Below are positions 43,001 to 51,577 of a DNA stretch of 64,000 bases, in pieces. Each line of letters opens with the position of its first letter. The first letter of the stretch is position 1. This DNA comes from JBBSBL01 sp963735885 (GTDB lineage: Bacteria > Actinomycetota > Thermoleophilia > Solirubrobacterales > Solirubrobacteraceae), in NCBI GenBank assembly GCA_963735885.1, contig CAVTMP010000004.1, positions 62,001 to 126,000 of the forward strand, given 5' to 3'. Both the position numbers and the translations under genes were made by a program. The notes beneath the pieces were generated by a model. The model was given only the letters and a program-made list of their open reading frames with translations. It was not told the origin of the DNA and searched no databases.

Positions 43001-44404
43001 TCAGGCCGCGGCGGCGCCAGCCGCGACCGGCCGCGCGAGCTCCCCGCCGAGCCGCGCCCAGCCCGCGACACCGCCGTCGACGACGTGGATCACGCCCTCG
43101 AGACCGGCGCGCTGGAGCACCGAGGCGGCGACCGCGGCGCGCTCGCCGGAGGCGCACACCACCGCGACGGGCCGGGCCGGGTCGAGGTCGGCGGGCACCG
43201 GGTCGAGGTCGTGCCAGGGGACCGCGACGGAGCCCGGGATGACCCCCTCGGCGTGCTCGCTCGCCTCGCGCACGTCGAGCACCTGAAGCGCCGGGTTCGC
43301 GGCGAGGCGGTCTCCGAGATCGTCGAGCCCCAGGCGCTCGACGCCGGCCACGGGCCGGCGCTCCTCCCGCCAGCTCGTCATGCCGCCGGCCAGGCGACCG
43401 GCGATCCGCCGCAGCCCGACCGCCGCGGCGAGGCCGGCCGCCGCCGCCGCGTCGGCGTCGTCGCGGCCGGCCAGCACGACGTCGCGCTCGCGGGCGAGCC
43501 AGGCGAGGCGCGTGCCGAATCCGGCCCTGACCGCGGGGATGCAGAGGGCACCGGGGATGTGGGCGTCGTCGAACTGCAGGTCGGTGCGGACGTCGACGAC
43601 GAGCGCGCCGTCGTCCGTCGCCTGCTCGACCTGGCGCGGCGTGAGCGGCGGCGCGTGGACGCCCTCGGTCACGAACGGCCCGCGATTCAGTCCCACGATG
43701 TTGCGGAAGTTCGGCGGCTGGGGTCCGAGCCCGGCGATCGCGCGCGCGACGAACCGGGCCTCGTCGGGCTCGCGCAGCAGGTCGTTGTGGGCCAGCTCGT
43801 AGCCGATCGTCGAGGAGACCTTGAGGTCCATGCCGGGTCCACCGCACATCGAGCCGCCGAGATGGCCGGGCCAGACCTCGGTCTCGGGCGCCAGCGTGAG
43901 CAGGCGGTCGTGCAGCGAGCGGAAGATGCCCTGCGCGCCCTCCGTCCGCTCGACGGCGAGGTCCGGGCGGGCGACGTCGCCGACGAACAGCGTGTCGCCG
44001 GTCAGCAGCGCCCACGGCTCGGTGCCGCGTGCCGTGTCGACGAGCGCGAACGCCGTGTGCTCCGGGCGGTGCCCGGGCGTGTGGATGGCCTGCACGCGGA
44101 CCCGCCCGAGCGCGAGCTCCCAGCCGTCGTCGAACGGCTCGTGCGGGTAGTCCGGCGCGGCCAGGCGGTGGACGTGGACCGGGGCGCCGGTCGCCGCGGC
44201 GAGCCGACCGTGGCCGGAGACGTGGTCGGCGTGGTTGTGGGTCTCCAGCACGTGCGCGATCCGCACGCCGAGGTAGCGCGCGAGGCGCAGGTACTCGTCG
44301 GTGTCGAAGCGCGGATCGACGACGGCCGCCACGCCGGCGTCCGCATCGCCGACGAGGTAGGAGGCGCAGCCGAGGTCGTCGTGGGTGATCTGGCGGAAGA
44401 TCAT
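43001..44404 (-). CDS. MBL-fold persulfide dioxygenase-like protein fused to two rhodanese domains
   Basis: A 467-residue fusion. Residues ~1-240 are a metallo-beta-lactamase fold with THNHADHVSGHGR (HxHxDH), TPGHRPEHTAF, LTGDTLFVGDVARPDL and PGHLGGSMCGG, the ETHE1/persulfide dioxygenase pattern. Then come two rhodanese domains. In the first (~260-350) the active-site loop reads DVVLAGRDDADA with no cysteine; the second (~370-460) keeps it (VVCASGERAAVAA). Such fusions oxidise glutathione or other persulfides in sulfide detoxification. Intact. Confidence 0.9.
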   Translation of the reverse strand: MIFRQITHDDLGCASYLVGDADAGVAAVVDPRFDTDEYLRLARYLGVRIAHVLETHNHADHVSGHGRLAAATGAPVHVHRLAAPDYPHEPFDDGWELALGRVRVQAIHTPGHRPEHTAFALVDTARGTEPWALLTGDTLFVGDVARPDLAVERTEGAQGIFRSLHDRLLTLAPETEVWPGHLGGSMCGGPGMDLKVSSTIGYELAHNDLLREPDEARFVARAIAGLGPQPPNFRNIVGLNRGPFVTEGVHAPPLTPRQVEQATDDGALVVDVRTDLQFDDAHIPGALCIPAVRAGFGTRLAWLARERDVVLAGRDDADAAAAAGLAAAVGLRRIAGRLAGGMTSWREERRPVAGVERLGLDDLGDRLAANPALQVLDVREASEHAEGVIPGSVAVPWHDLDPVPADLDPARPVAVVCASGERAAVAASVLQRAGLEGVIHVVDGGVAGWARLGGELARPVAAGAAAA

Positions 44405-44416
44405 CGGCCGGCCCCG

Positions 44417-44422
44417 ATCTTA
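44417..44422 (-). promoter_or_regulatory. -10 box of the MBL-rhodanese gene
   Basis: TAAGAT on the minus strand, 12 nt before the ATG, back to back with the next gene's box. Confidence 0.5.
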
Positions 44423-44437
44423 CGGGCCGGCGGTCTG

Positions 44438-44443
44438 TTAGGT
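44438..44443 (+). promoter_or_regulatory. -10 box of the Vps62-like gene
   Basis: TTAGGT ending 8 nt before the GTG; leaderless spacing. Both divergent promoters sit within 47 bp. Confidence 0.4.
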
Positions 44444-44451
44444 TCGCTGCC

Positions 44452-46401
44452 GTGAGCCGGCGAGGGCGCTGGTGGGCGACCGTGGGCGGCTCCGTGGCCG
44501 TCGCCTGCCTGGTGGCGCCCGGGTCGGCGCCGGCCGCCCGGAGCGCCGCGCAGCGGCTGGCGGCGACCTACTCGCCGATCGTCGTCGTGCGCGCTCAGCG
44601 CGACCCGCCCTGCGACATCACCGAGGAGCAGTACCGGCCCACGACGGTGGACACGGTGCTCGGCAACCCGCGCGTGCGCCTGATCGCCCCGCGCGGCACG
44701 CGCCCGCCGCGCCCGCCGCAGCCCGCCCCGACCGCCGCCGACGTCGCCGGGCTCGGGGCGGGGTGGCACCTCGACCTCCCGGGCGACCCGCTCGCCGCGG
44801 GCTGCACCTACGCGAAGGACTTCGCCGCGCTCGAGCGCGCGGGACGCGCCCCGCCGATCGCCTACGCCCACCTCCGGCGGCAGCCCGGCACGCCCGGCCT
44901 CGTCGTGCAGTACTGGTTCTTCTACTACTTCAACCAGTTCAACGACGTGCACGAGGCCGACTGGGAGGGGATGCAGATCTCCTTCGACGCGAGCACGCCG
45001 GAGCAGGCGCTGGCGCGCGGCCCGGACGAGATCGGCCTCTTCCAGCACGGCGGCGGCGAGCGGGCCGGCTGGTCCGACGATCGGCTCGAGAAGCTCGGCC
45101 GCCACCCGGTCGTCTACGCGGCCGCCGGCTCCCATGCGACCTTCTTCGAGCCCGCCGTGTTCGTCGAGAACGGCCAGGGCGGCTCGGGTCTGGGCTGCGA
45201 CAACACGACCGGGCCCTGGCGGCGGCTGCGGGTCAGGCCGGTGCTCGTGCCCACGCGGCCGGCCCGCGGGAGCCCGTTCGCGTGGCTGACCTTCCGCGGG
45301 CGCTGGGGGCAGCGCGAGGCGGGCTACAACAACGGGCCCAGCGGCCCGAACACCAAGCAGCAGTGGCTCGCGCCGTTCACGACGATGGAGGAGCTGCGCC
45401 TGGCCAGCCCGAAGCTGCCCGGCGGGTCGCTGCTCGGGCCGACGGTGGCGAACGCCTTCTGCGGCACGGTGGCCGCCGTCTCGGGCTACGTCAACCTCGC
45501 GGCGCGCACGACGCTCGGGGCGATCCTGCTCGCCCTCGCGACCCTGGCGCTCGTCGTCGTGCCGGCGCTGCTCACGCGCTGGCGTCCGGTCGAGCTCTCC
45601 CCGCTGCGCGCGCCGCGCGCGTTCGGCCAGCTCGTGCGGGCCGCACGGCGGCTGTACGGACGTCACTGGCGCACGCTGCTGCCGGTCGGCCTGTCGGCGA
45701 TCCCGATCATCGCGGGGGTCGACGGCCTGCGCTCGGCGGCCGAGGAGCTCACGGGCAGCCTCGGGTCGGGGACCTCCGGCCTGCAGCTCGACCTCGGCGG
45801 CTCGATCGCCTCGATCGGCAAGCCCGTCGGCTCCGCGGTGGTCTCCGGCGTGGTCATCGCCTTCGTACGCGACCTCGAGCGGGGCGAGCGGCACGCCGGC
45901 TTCGCCGCCGCCTGGCGCGGCATGTCGCGGTGCTTCTGGAGGGTCGCCTTCGCGCCGCTCCTCGTCACGCTGGCGGTCACGCTGATCGCGGCGACCATCA
46001 TCGGGATCCCGATCGCCGTGCGGAAGTTCGTGGACTGGCAGTTCGTCCAGCAGGAGATCCTGTTCGAGGACCGCTCGATCCGGGAGGGCATGCGCGAGAG
46101 CACGCGCCTGGTCCGGGGCCGCTGGTGGCGAACGGTCCGCGTCGCCGGCTTCCTCTGGCTGCTGAGCGTCGTCGCCGGCCCGGTGCTCGGCTTCGCCCTG
46201 ATCTTCACGACGCTCTCGCTGCCGGCGATCAACTTCGTCGGCGCGGTCGTCTTCGCGCTGCTGATCCCCTACGTCGCGTCCGGACGCACGCTGCTCTACT
46301 TCGACCTGGGGGCGCGGCGGGCGGCGGCGCCGGCCGAGCCCCGGCGTCGCAGGAGATGGCTTCCGCGCCGCGAGCCGAGCCCGCAGCCGGGCTCGGCGTG
46401 A
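44452..46401 (+). CDS. Secreted Vps62-like domain fused to a multi-pass membrane domain
   Basis: A 649-residue protein. A signal peptide (VACLVAPGSAPAARSAA) leads into an extracytoplasmic domain (~35-340) with VQYWFFYYFNQFNDVHEADWEG and HPVVYAAAGSHATFFEP, the hallmarks of Vps62/TPL-like proteins. After a helix near 345-365, the C-terminal ~270 residues hold about five hydrophobic helices with QQEILFEDRSIREGMRESTR, resembling the YciC/DUF975-type membrane domain. The domain fusion is unusual; function unknown. Ends 7 bp before the tRNA-Gly gene on the opposite strand. Confidence 0.8.
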   Translation: MSRRGRWWATVGGSVAVACLVAPGSAPAARSAAQRLAATYSPIVVVRAQRDPPCDITEEQYRPTTVDTVLGNPRVRLIAPRGTRPPRPPQPAPTAADVAGLGAGWHLDLPGDPLAAGCTYAKDFAALERAGRAPPIAYAHLRRQPGTPGLVVQYWFFYYFNQFNDVHEADWEGMQISFDASTPEQALARGPDEIGLFQHGGGERAGWSDDRLEKLGRHPVVYAAAGSHATFFEPAVFVENGQGGSGLGCDNTTGPWRRLRVRPVLVPTRPARGSPFAWLTFRGRWGQREAGYNNGPSGPNTKQQWLAPFTTMEELRLASPKLPGGSLLGPTVANAFCGTVAAVSGYVNLAARTTLGAILLALATLALVVVPALLTRWRPVELSPLRAPRAFGQLVRAARRLYGRHWRTLLPVGLSAIPIIAGVDGLRSAAEELTGSLGSGTSGLQLDLGGSIASIGKPVGSAVVSGVVIAFVRDLERGERHAGFAAAWRGMSRCFWRVAFAPLLVTLAVTLIAATIIGIPIAVRKFVDWQFVQQEILFEDRSIREGMRESTRLVRGRWWRTVRVAGFLWLLSVVAGPVLGFALIFTTLSLPAINFVGAVVFALLIPYVASGRTLLYFDLGARRAAAPAEPRRRRRWLPRREPSPQPGSA

Positions 46402-46407
46402 GGCGCA

Positions 46408-46481
46408 AGCGGATGATGGGACTCGAACCCACGACCTTCTGCATGGCAAGCAGACGCTCTAGCCAACTGAGCTACATCCGC
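46408..46481 (-). tRNA. tRNA-Gly (GCC)
   Basis: A complete cloverleaf: acceptor GCGGATG/CATCCGC, D stem GCTC/GAGC, anticodon stem TCTGC/GCAGA with loop TTGCCAT (anticodon GCC), T stem GTGGG/CCCAT with TTCGAGT loop, discriminator T. No encoded CCA. Confidence 0.95.
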
Positions 46482-46512
46482 GCGAGCCGCCGAGTATAGG
46501 CCGTCGGCGGCA

Positions 46513-46583
46513 AGGCGACGACCGGAATCGAACCGGTGTAAACGGCTTTGCAGGCCGCTGCGTAGCCACTCCGCCACGTCGCC
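46513..46583 (-). tRNA. tRNA-Cys (GCA)
   Basis: Acceptor GGCGACG/CGTCGCC, anticodon stem GCGGC/GCCGT with loop CTGCAAA (anticodon GCA), T arm CCGG-TTCGATT-CCGG, discriminator T. Lies 31 bp from tRNA-Gly on the same strand, probably co-transcribed. Confidence 0.95.
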
Positions 46584-46606
46584 GCGGGGCGAAGCGTAGC
46601 GGCCGC

Positions 46607-48103
46607 TCAGGCCTCGAGGGCGAAGCCGCCCTCGCCGTCGAGGCGGACCGGGATCCCGGTCAGCGGGGCGCTCGTCATGGCCGCGAGCGTCGCGGGATCG
46701 CGGGTCTGGGCGAGCGCCCGGCGCCCGTCCTCCAGCAGCGCCGCGAGCATGCCGATCGAGGGCGCCCCGTCCCGCTCGTAGACGACCGAGACGCTCTCCC
46801 CGATGGCGGGCCCGGCGTGTCCCGGCTCGACGACCTCGCGCCGCGGGAGCGCATCGACCGCCTCCTGAACGCCGGCGACGCGGAAGGGCCGCTCGGGTGG
46901 TCGAGCGGAGTAGACGCCGACGGCGTGCTTGGTCAAGTACCAGCCGACGGCGGTGACGAGCCCGGTCGCGCCGTCCTCGCGCCGAAGCCGCTCGGCCATC
47001 GTCGCGATCGCATGGGTGACGTAGTCGTTGCCCGGGCCGCCGGCGAAGCTCAGCCCGCCGGTGACGGTCGCCGGGCGGCCGGGATCGTCGAGGTCGACGC
47101 CGAGCTCCGCGGCCGCGATCTGCACGGCGGAGGGGAAGCAGGAGTAGAGGTCGAGGTGGCCGATGTCGTCGATGCCGAGCCCGGCGGCGTCCAGCGCGGC
47201 GCGGCCGGCGAGGCGGAGGGCGGGGGAGGAGCGCAGGTCCGCGCGCGTCGAGACGTGCCAGTGGTCGGCGGCCGCCGCGCCGGCGTGGACGAACACCCAG
47301 CGGTCGCGCGGGACGCCGGCGGCCGCGGCCGCCTCGGCGGAGCAGAGCAGGAGCGCCGCCGCCTGATCGGTCTGGATGTTCGCGTTCATCAGCTTCGTGT
47401 AGGGGAGCGTGACCATCCGGTTCGCCGCGCTCGGCGTGGCGATCTCCGCGGCGTCGTGCGGGGTCCGGTCCCAGGCGTGCGGGTTCTGCGCCGCCACCGC
47501 GGAGAAGCGCGCCCACAGCCGCCCGAGCTCGGCGCGGTGGTCGGCCAGCGTCCGGCCCCCCGCGGCCCACAGCGCGTTCTCGAACAGCGGGTAGACCATG
47601 ACCGGGGCGAGCAGGCCCGCGGCGGTCTCGGCCTCGTTCGTATCCGGCCGATCGGTGCCGAGCACGCGGTCGGGCGCCTCGTCGGGGTCGGGCCCGGGCC
47701 AGCCGGTCGGCACCCCCGCCCGCATCGCCCGCGCGAGCGTGGCGAGCGCCTCGCAGCCGCAGACCAGGGCGACGTCCGCGCGGCCGGCGGCGATCCGGCC
47801 GGCGAGGTCGTTGACGAGGGCCTGCGGGGAGTCGCCGCCGAGGGTCGTCCGGACGCGCTCGCCCGGTGCGAGGCCGAGCTTCGCGGCGACCGGGGCGGCG
47901 GGGTCGGGGCGGCGACCCGAGACGTGGTCGACGACCGCGAGGCTGTCGAGGCGGCGCAGCAGGGCGGCACCCGCGTCCGCCCCGGCGTCCCGGCCCGCGG
48001 CGCGCGCGACGTCGGCGAGCATCGTCCCGGGGTCCGGCGCGCCGTCGCGCCACGTGGCCTGGGCGACCCCCACGATGACCGGCGTGCGCGGATCGAGCGG
48101 CAT
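46607..48103 (-). CDS. Thiolase-like acetyl-CoA acetyltransferase family protein
   Basis: A 498-residue protein of the SCP2-thiolase-like group often annotated acetyl-CoA acetyltransferase. It begins RTPVIVGVAQATWRDG, has DVALVCGCEALATLARAM (the region of the nucleophilic cysteine), IATPSAANRMVTLPYTKLMN, DLYSCFPSAVQIAAAELG and TGGLSFAGGPGNDYVTHAIA near the C-terminal active-site loop. The substrate is unknown; these proteins often act in lipid or sterol-like side-chain breakdown. TACCGT lies 10 nt before its ATG. Confidence 0.82.
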   Translation of the reverse strand: MPLDPRTPVIVGVAQATWRDGAPDPGTMLADVARAAGRDAGADAGAALLRRLDSLAVVDHVSGRRPDPAAPVAAKLGLAPGERVRTTLGGDSPQALVNDLAGRIAAGRADVALVCGCEALATLARAMRAGVPTGWPGPDPDEAPDRVLGTDRPDTNEAETAAGLLAPVMVYPLFENALWAAGGRTLADHRAELGRLWARFSAVAAQNPHAWDRTPHDAAEIATPSAANRMVTLPYTKLMNANIQTDQAAALLLCSAEAAAAAGVPRDRWVFVHAGAAAADHWHVSTRADLRSSPALRLAGRAALDAAGLGIDDIGHLDLYSCFPSAVQIAAAELGVDLDDPGRPATVTGGLSFAGGPGNDYVTHAIATMAERLRREDGATGLVTAVGWYLTKHAVGVYSARPPERPFRVAGVQEAVDALPRREVVEPGHAGPAIGESVSVVYERDGAPSIGMLAALLEDGRRALAQTRDPATLAAMTSAPLTGIPVRLDGEGGFALEA

Positions 48104-48113
48104 GCGGCGCGGC

Positions 48114-48119
48114 ACGGTA
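48114..48119 (-). promoter_or_regulatory. -10 box of the thiolase-like gene
   Basis: TACCGT on the minus strand ending 10 nt before the ATG; leaderless spacing. Confidence 0.5.
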
Positions 48120-48130
48120 GCGGAGGGCGG

Positions 48131-48157
48131 ACGGGGGACGGGGGACGGGGGACGGGG
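48131..48157. repeat. 7-bp minisatellite ACGGGGG, 3.9 copies
   Basis: Perfect heptamer repeat between two minus-strand genes. The four G runs (5,5,5,4) could fold as a G-quadruplex. Confidence 0.9.
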
Positions 48158-48159
48158 AG

Positions 48160-49029
48160 TCAGTCGGCGTCCGCCGGCGCGAGGTCCTCCAGCACGGTCG
48201 TCCAGCGGTCGAACGCCACGAAGTGGCCGGCTCCGGGCACGATCGTCAACTCGGCGTGTCGGAGGCGCCGCCCCAGCGCCTCGGCGTCGGCGCGCGGGAC
48301 GAGGCGGTCCTGCTCGCCCCACCAGACCCGCGCGGGCACTCCGACGTCCTCGGGCGCGAAGCCCCACGGGGCGGCGAAGACGCGGTACTCCTCGACGGCG
48401 CCCCGCGGCCGTCGCAGCGCCTCGACGACGGTTCCGGCGTACGCGAGCGGGTCGCCCTCGATGACCGCGGCGTCCGCCGGGCCGGTCGAGCGCGCGCTCG
48501 ACCGGGCGAAGGCGTGCGGCGTGCGGTCGGCGACCTCCCGCATCCCGGCGAAGGTCAGCGCCGCGAGGGCCGGCCACCGGCAGGAGAGGAAGGTCAGGCG
48601 CCGATCCACCCGATGGAGGCCGGCGCGCACGCCCGGATCGTCGAGCGGGAGCACGCCGGCGACGATCGCCAGGCGCGAGACGCGCTCGGGCAGCGCGTGC
48701 GCGAGCGCGAGCGCGTACTGCCCGCCCATGGACCACCCGAGGACCGCGAAGCGTCCCAGCGAGAGCGCGTCGGCGACGGTGGCGAGGTCCGCGGGCCAGT
48801 CGAGCAGGGACCGGCCCGGCAGCGGATCGGAGCCGCCCACCCCCGGGCGGTCGGGCGAGACGATCCGGACCCCGAGCGCCGCGGCCGCCCCGTGCGCGGA
48901 GGCGACGTCGTGGCGCGAGACGATCCCGCCGTGGCAGTTGACGACCGGCCGCCCGGCGGGGTCGCCGTACTCGGCGACGGCCACGGCGCGCCCGTCGGGC
49001 AGCGTCAGCGTTCGCTCGCGGGCCGCCAT
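48160..49029 (-). CDS. Alpha/beta hydrolase
   Basis: A 289-residue alpha/beta hydrolase. Oxyanion-hole region PVVNCHGGIVSRHD, strand/helix SPDRPGVGGSD, nucleophile elbow LGWSMGGQYALALAH near residue 98, catalytic acid probably in WWGEQDRLVPR and histidine in VPGAGHFVAFD. Substrate unknown. TAGCGT lies 9 nt before the ATG, indicating its own leaderless promoter. Confidence 0.88.
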   Translation of the reverse strand: MAARERTLTLPDGRAVAVAEYGDPAGRPVVNCHGGIVSRHDVASAHGAAAALGVRIVSPDRPGVGGSDPLPGRSLLDWPADLATVADALSLGRFAVLGWSMGGQYALALAHALPERVSRLAIVAGVLPLDDPGVRAGLHRVDRRLTFLSCRWPALAALTFAGMREVADRTPHAFARSSARSTGPADAAVIEGDPLAYAGTVVEALRRPRGAVEEYRVFAAPWGFAPEDVGVPARVWWGEQDRLVPRADAEALGRRLRHAELTIVPGAGHFVAFDRWTTVLEDLAPADAD

Positions 49030-49038
49030 CGGCGCGCG

Positions 49039-49044
49039 ACGCTA
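49039..49044 (-). promoter_or_regulatory. -10 box of the alpha/beta hydrolase gene
   Basis: TAGCGT on the minus strand ending 9 nt before the ATG. Confidence 0.5.
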
Positions 49045-49078
49045 GCCGACGCGGGCGCGGGAAGCGCCGGCGGCGCGC

Positions 49079-49084
49079 GATACT
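49079..49084 (+). promoter_or_regulatory. -10 box of the VIT1-like transporter gene
   Basis: GATACT ending 7 nt before the ATG; divergent to the hydrolase promoter 35 bp away. Confidence 0.4.
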
Positions 49085-49091
49085 GACCGGC

Positions 49092-49805
49092 ATGGCCGTC
49101 GCCTCCGCGCCGCTCTCCCGCCAGCCGGAACAGCACCTCGCGCACCGCGGCGGATGGTTGCGGGCGGCGGTGCTCGGGGCGAACGACGGCATCCTGTCCA
49201 CGGCGGGCATCGTCGTCGGCGTCGCCGCCGCGGGCGCGTCGACCGGCGCGGTCGTCACCGCCGGCGTGGCGGGGCTCACGGCGGGAGCGCTGTCGATGGC
49301 CGCGGGGGAGTACGTGTCGGTCAGCTCCCAGCGCGACGTCGAGGAGGCGGACCTGGCCCGCGAGCGGGCGGAGCTCGTGGCCGACCCGGCCGCCGAGCTC
49401 GACGAGCTGGCCGCGATCTACGAGGCCCAGGGGCTCGGGCCGGAGCTGGCCCGCCAGGTGGCGAGGGAGCTCAGCGCCCGCGACGCCCTCGGCGCCCATG
49501 CGCGCGCGGAGCTCGGGCTCGCCGAGACGACGAAGGCCCGCCCCGTGCAGGCCGCCGGCGCCTCGGGGCTGTCGTTCTCGCTCGGCGCGGCGCTTCCGCT
49601 GATCGCCGCGGCACTGACCCCGTCGAGCGCGCGGATCGCGGTCACGTTCGTCGTCACGCTCGCCGCGCTCGCGCTCACGGGCGACCTCGCGGCCCGCCTC
49701 GGCGGCGCCGGACGGCTCCGCGCGACGGCCCGCGTGCTGGCCTGGGGCATCGTCGCGATGGCCGCCACGACGGCGATCGGCGCGCTCGTGGGCCATGCCG
49801 TCTGA
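49092..49805 (+). CDS. VIT1/CCC1-family iron/manganese transporter
   Basis: A 237-residue membrane protein. N-terminal WLRAAVLGANDGILSTAGIVVGV and GALSMAAGEYVSVSSQRDVEEADL are the family's TM1-TM2 signature; a cytosolic acidic helical region (about 75-135, with many Glu) should bind metal before export; three further helices follow. In plants and yeast VIT1/CCC1 store iron and manganese in vacuoles; bacterial forms export them across the cytoplasmic membrane. Confidence 0.92.
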   Translation: MAVASAPLSRQPEQHLAHRGGWLRAAVLGANDGILSTAGIVVGVAAAGASTGAVVTAGVAGLTAGALSMAAGEYVSVSSQRDVEEADLARERAELVADPAAELDELAAIYEAQGLGPELARQVARELSARDALGAHARAELGLAETTKARPVQAAGASGLSFSLGAALPLIAAALTPSSARIAVTFVVTLAALALTGDLAARLGGAGRLRATARVLAWGIVAMAATTAIGALVGHAV

Positions 49806-49821
49806 GGCCCCGGGCCGCTGC

Positions 49822-49827
49822 TAGCCT
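49822..49827 (+). promoter_or_regulatory. -10 box of tRNA-Val
   Basis: TAGCCT ending 12 nt before the mature tRNA 5' end. Confidence 0.4.
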
Positions 49828-49839
49828 TCCGGCCCTCCC

Positions 49840-49912
49840 GGGCGATTAGCTCAGCTGGGAGAGCGCCGCCTCGACAAGGCGGAGGTCACTGGTTCGAGCC
49901 CAGTATCGCCCA
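49840..49912 (+). tRNA. tRNA-Val (GAC)
   Basis: Acceptor GGGCGAT/ATCGCCC, D stem GCTC/GAGC, anticodon stem CCGCC/GGCGG, loop TCGACAA (anticodon GAC), T stem ACTGG/CCAGT, discriminator A. Position 33 is C where U is nearly universal. Confidence 0.93.
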
Positions 49913-49919
49913 CCTGACG

Positions 49920-49942
49920 AAGGCCCTTCTCCGGCGGGCCTT
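49920..49942 (+). terminator. Possible hairpin terminator after tRNA-Val
   Basis: AAGGCCC and GGGCCTT form a perfect 7-bp stem with a 9-nt loop starting 8 nt after the tRNA. No T run follows, so intrinsic termination is uncertain. Confidence 0.4.
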
Positions 49943-49988
49943 GCCGACCGCACCGCCCGCGCCCCGGCATCGTTCCTGGCCATACGGC

Positions 49989-50627
49989 CTAGCGCACGCG
50001 GGTGAACACGAGGATCCAGCTCAGCGCCAGCTTCTCACCCGGGGCCCGCGGATCGCGGCTCGTCGCGCGGTATCGGGCCTTCACGGTGATGCGCCACGCT
50101 CGCGCGTCGAAGAATCTGCGATTCGGGACGGCGCCGGCCCACGTGCGGCTGCCGTTCGGGTCGTGGTCCTGGATCGTCGGCCACCCGAACCCCCTCCGCG
50201 GCAGTTCGGGAACAGCTCACCCACCGCGCCTCGGGCGTCGTATCCGAGCCAGACTCCGCCGGCGCGGGCGTAGTCCGAGGCGAGCGTGAGGGACCACGGG
50301 GCGCGGCGCCGGCCGCAGTCGAGCGGAGGATCGGGCGGGATCGGCGTGCCCGCGACGCGGGGTCGCCCGCACGGCCAGCGGCCGCGAAGTCCCGAAGGCG
50401 ATGCGCTCGGTGCCGCTGCGCAGGGTGCGCTCGCCGCACTGCCGGTCGCGATCGGTCACGTACAGGTCGTCGCGGGACCACGAGACCGTCTGGGCTCCGC
50501 TGACCGTCAGCCTGAACCTGGCGGTCTTCGGGCCTCTCGCGTGGGCCGGCCCACCAGACGTGACGACGAGGGCGCTCGCCAGGGCGACGGTTCGCACGAC
50601 TCCCGGCCAGATGCGGTGCTTCGGCAC
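49989..50627 (-). CDS. Secreted hypothetical protein (two or more apparent frameshifts)
   Basis: About 212 residues when frames are joined. A signal peptide (VRTVALASALVVTSGGPAHA) is followed by a beta-rich region (RFRLTVSGAQTVSWSRDDLY; CGERTLRSGTERIAFG), then, in another frame, a DCGRRRAPWSLTLASDYARA segment, and in a third ELFPNCRGGGFGWPTIQDHD through RAPGEKLALSWILVFTRVR to the stop. Shifts occur near 50358 and near 50190. The cysteines suggest an extracytoplasmic disulfide-bonded fold. No named family recognised. It follows the truncated glycosidase on the same strand. Confidence 0.65.
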
Positions 50628-50819
50628 CGCCGGCTGCTCCCATGTCGAGGCGAGCGCGGCAGCGGGCGGCTCGCGGAGCGCAATCGCCCACTTGGCGCGA
50701 CGACACTGGCGTCGAGGCTCGCGCGCGCCGCCCCGGCGTCACGGCCGAGGGTCGGTGGATCATCGGCGTGAGGTCGTGCGGCGTGGCGGGGCGCAGCGCG
50801 GTGGGCGGTCGGGCCTGGC

Positions 50820-51504
50820 GGGTGCGGGCGGCGATGGCGCGGCGCAGCATGGCCAGCGCGGGCCGCGGCTCCTGCGTCGCGGCGAGCAGCCCCGAGTCCC
50901 AGACGTCGGGCACCCCCGCAAACACCCCCGCGAACCACTGGTAGACGTAGATCCGCTTGACGCGGCGGCTCACCCGGGCCAGCGGGCCGAAGAGGTAGCG
51001 CACGGCCTTCGCCTGGTGGGCGACGTCGGCGGGGTAGCGGTACCCCGGTGGCTTGGGAGTGTTCGACCCGGGCCGGTGCACCATGCCGCCGGTCTCGTCG
51101 TACCAGAGCTCTCCGGGAAGGGCCTGTGCGGCCTGCTTCGTCCAGGTCGTCCGGAAGCGGTTCGCGTCGTTGTAGTTGTGCAAGCCCCAGATGCGGGGGC
51201 GGGCGCCGTGGCGCATCATCGCCCGGCCGTGGGCGCCGGCCTCCACCAGTCGCCCGCGGAGCGGCGGCGCGACGACGAGGTCGGGACCGAGCACGGTGCA
51301 CGTGCGGCAGGCCCGGACCAGCTCGGCGTAGTAGACGGCGGCGGACCTCGGGCTGCGGCACAGCACCTGGGTGCACAGGTTGGCCTCGTTCCACGGCCCG
51401 TAGCGTCGGACGTAGCGGTGGGTGCGCACGAAGGAGCGCACGAACGCCCGGTACGCGCGCCGGCTCGGCGGCGGGCCGGCGCGGGTGGCGCGGGCGAACG
51501 TCAC
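50820..51504 (-). pseudogene. Clan GH-A glycoside hydrolase-like protein, 5'-truncated
   Basis: The readable protein starts in the middle of a TIM barrel: ILVTFARATRAGPPPSRR, then the acid/base region YGPWNEANLCTQVLC (N-E), the barrel strand RIWGLHNYNDANRFRTTWT, and the nucleophile region GELWYDETGGMVHR (E-T-G-G), to about IYVYQWFAG and PALAMLRRAIAAR. Both clan GH-A catalytic glutamates are kept, but the signal peptide and first ~90 barrel residues are missing: upstream sequence in frame runs without a start codon straight into the stop of the preceding gene at 51578. The 3' end is also unclear because the frame stays open beyond the recognisable domain. Confidence 0.6.
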
Positions 51505-51577
51505 GAGGATGTCGTAGCCCCCGGCCCGCGCGGCGGCCCGGGCGTCGCGGTCCTCCGCGGCCCGTGCGGGGCGACGC

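Noticed and set aside
50035..50819. Continuation of the glycosidase frame to 50035
   Set aside because: After about residue 228 the translation becomes Arg/Pro/Ala noise that overlaps a signal-peptide-bearing protein in another frame; the domain has ended.
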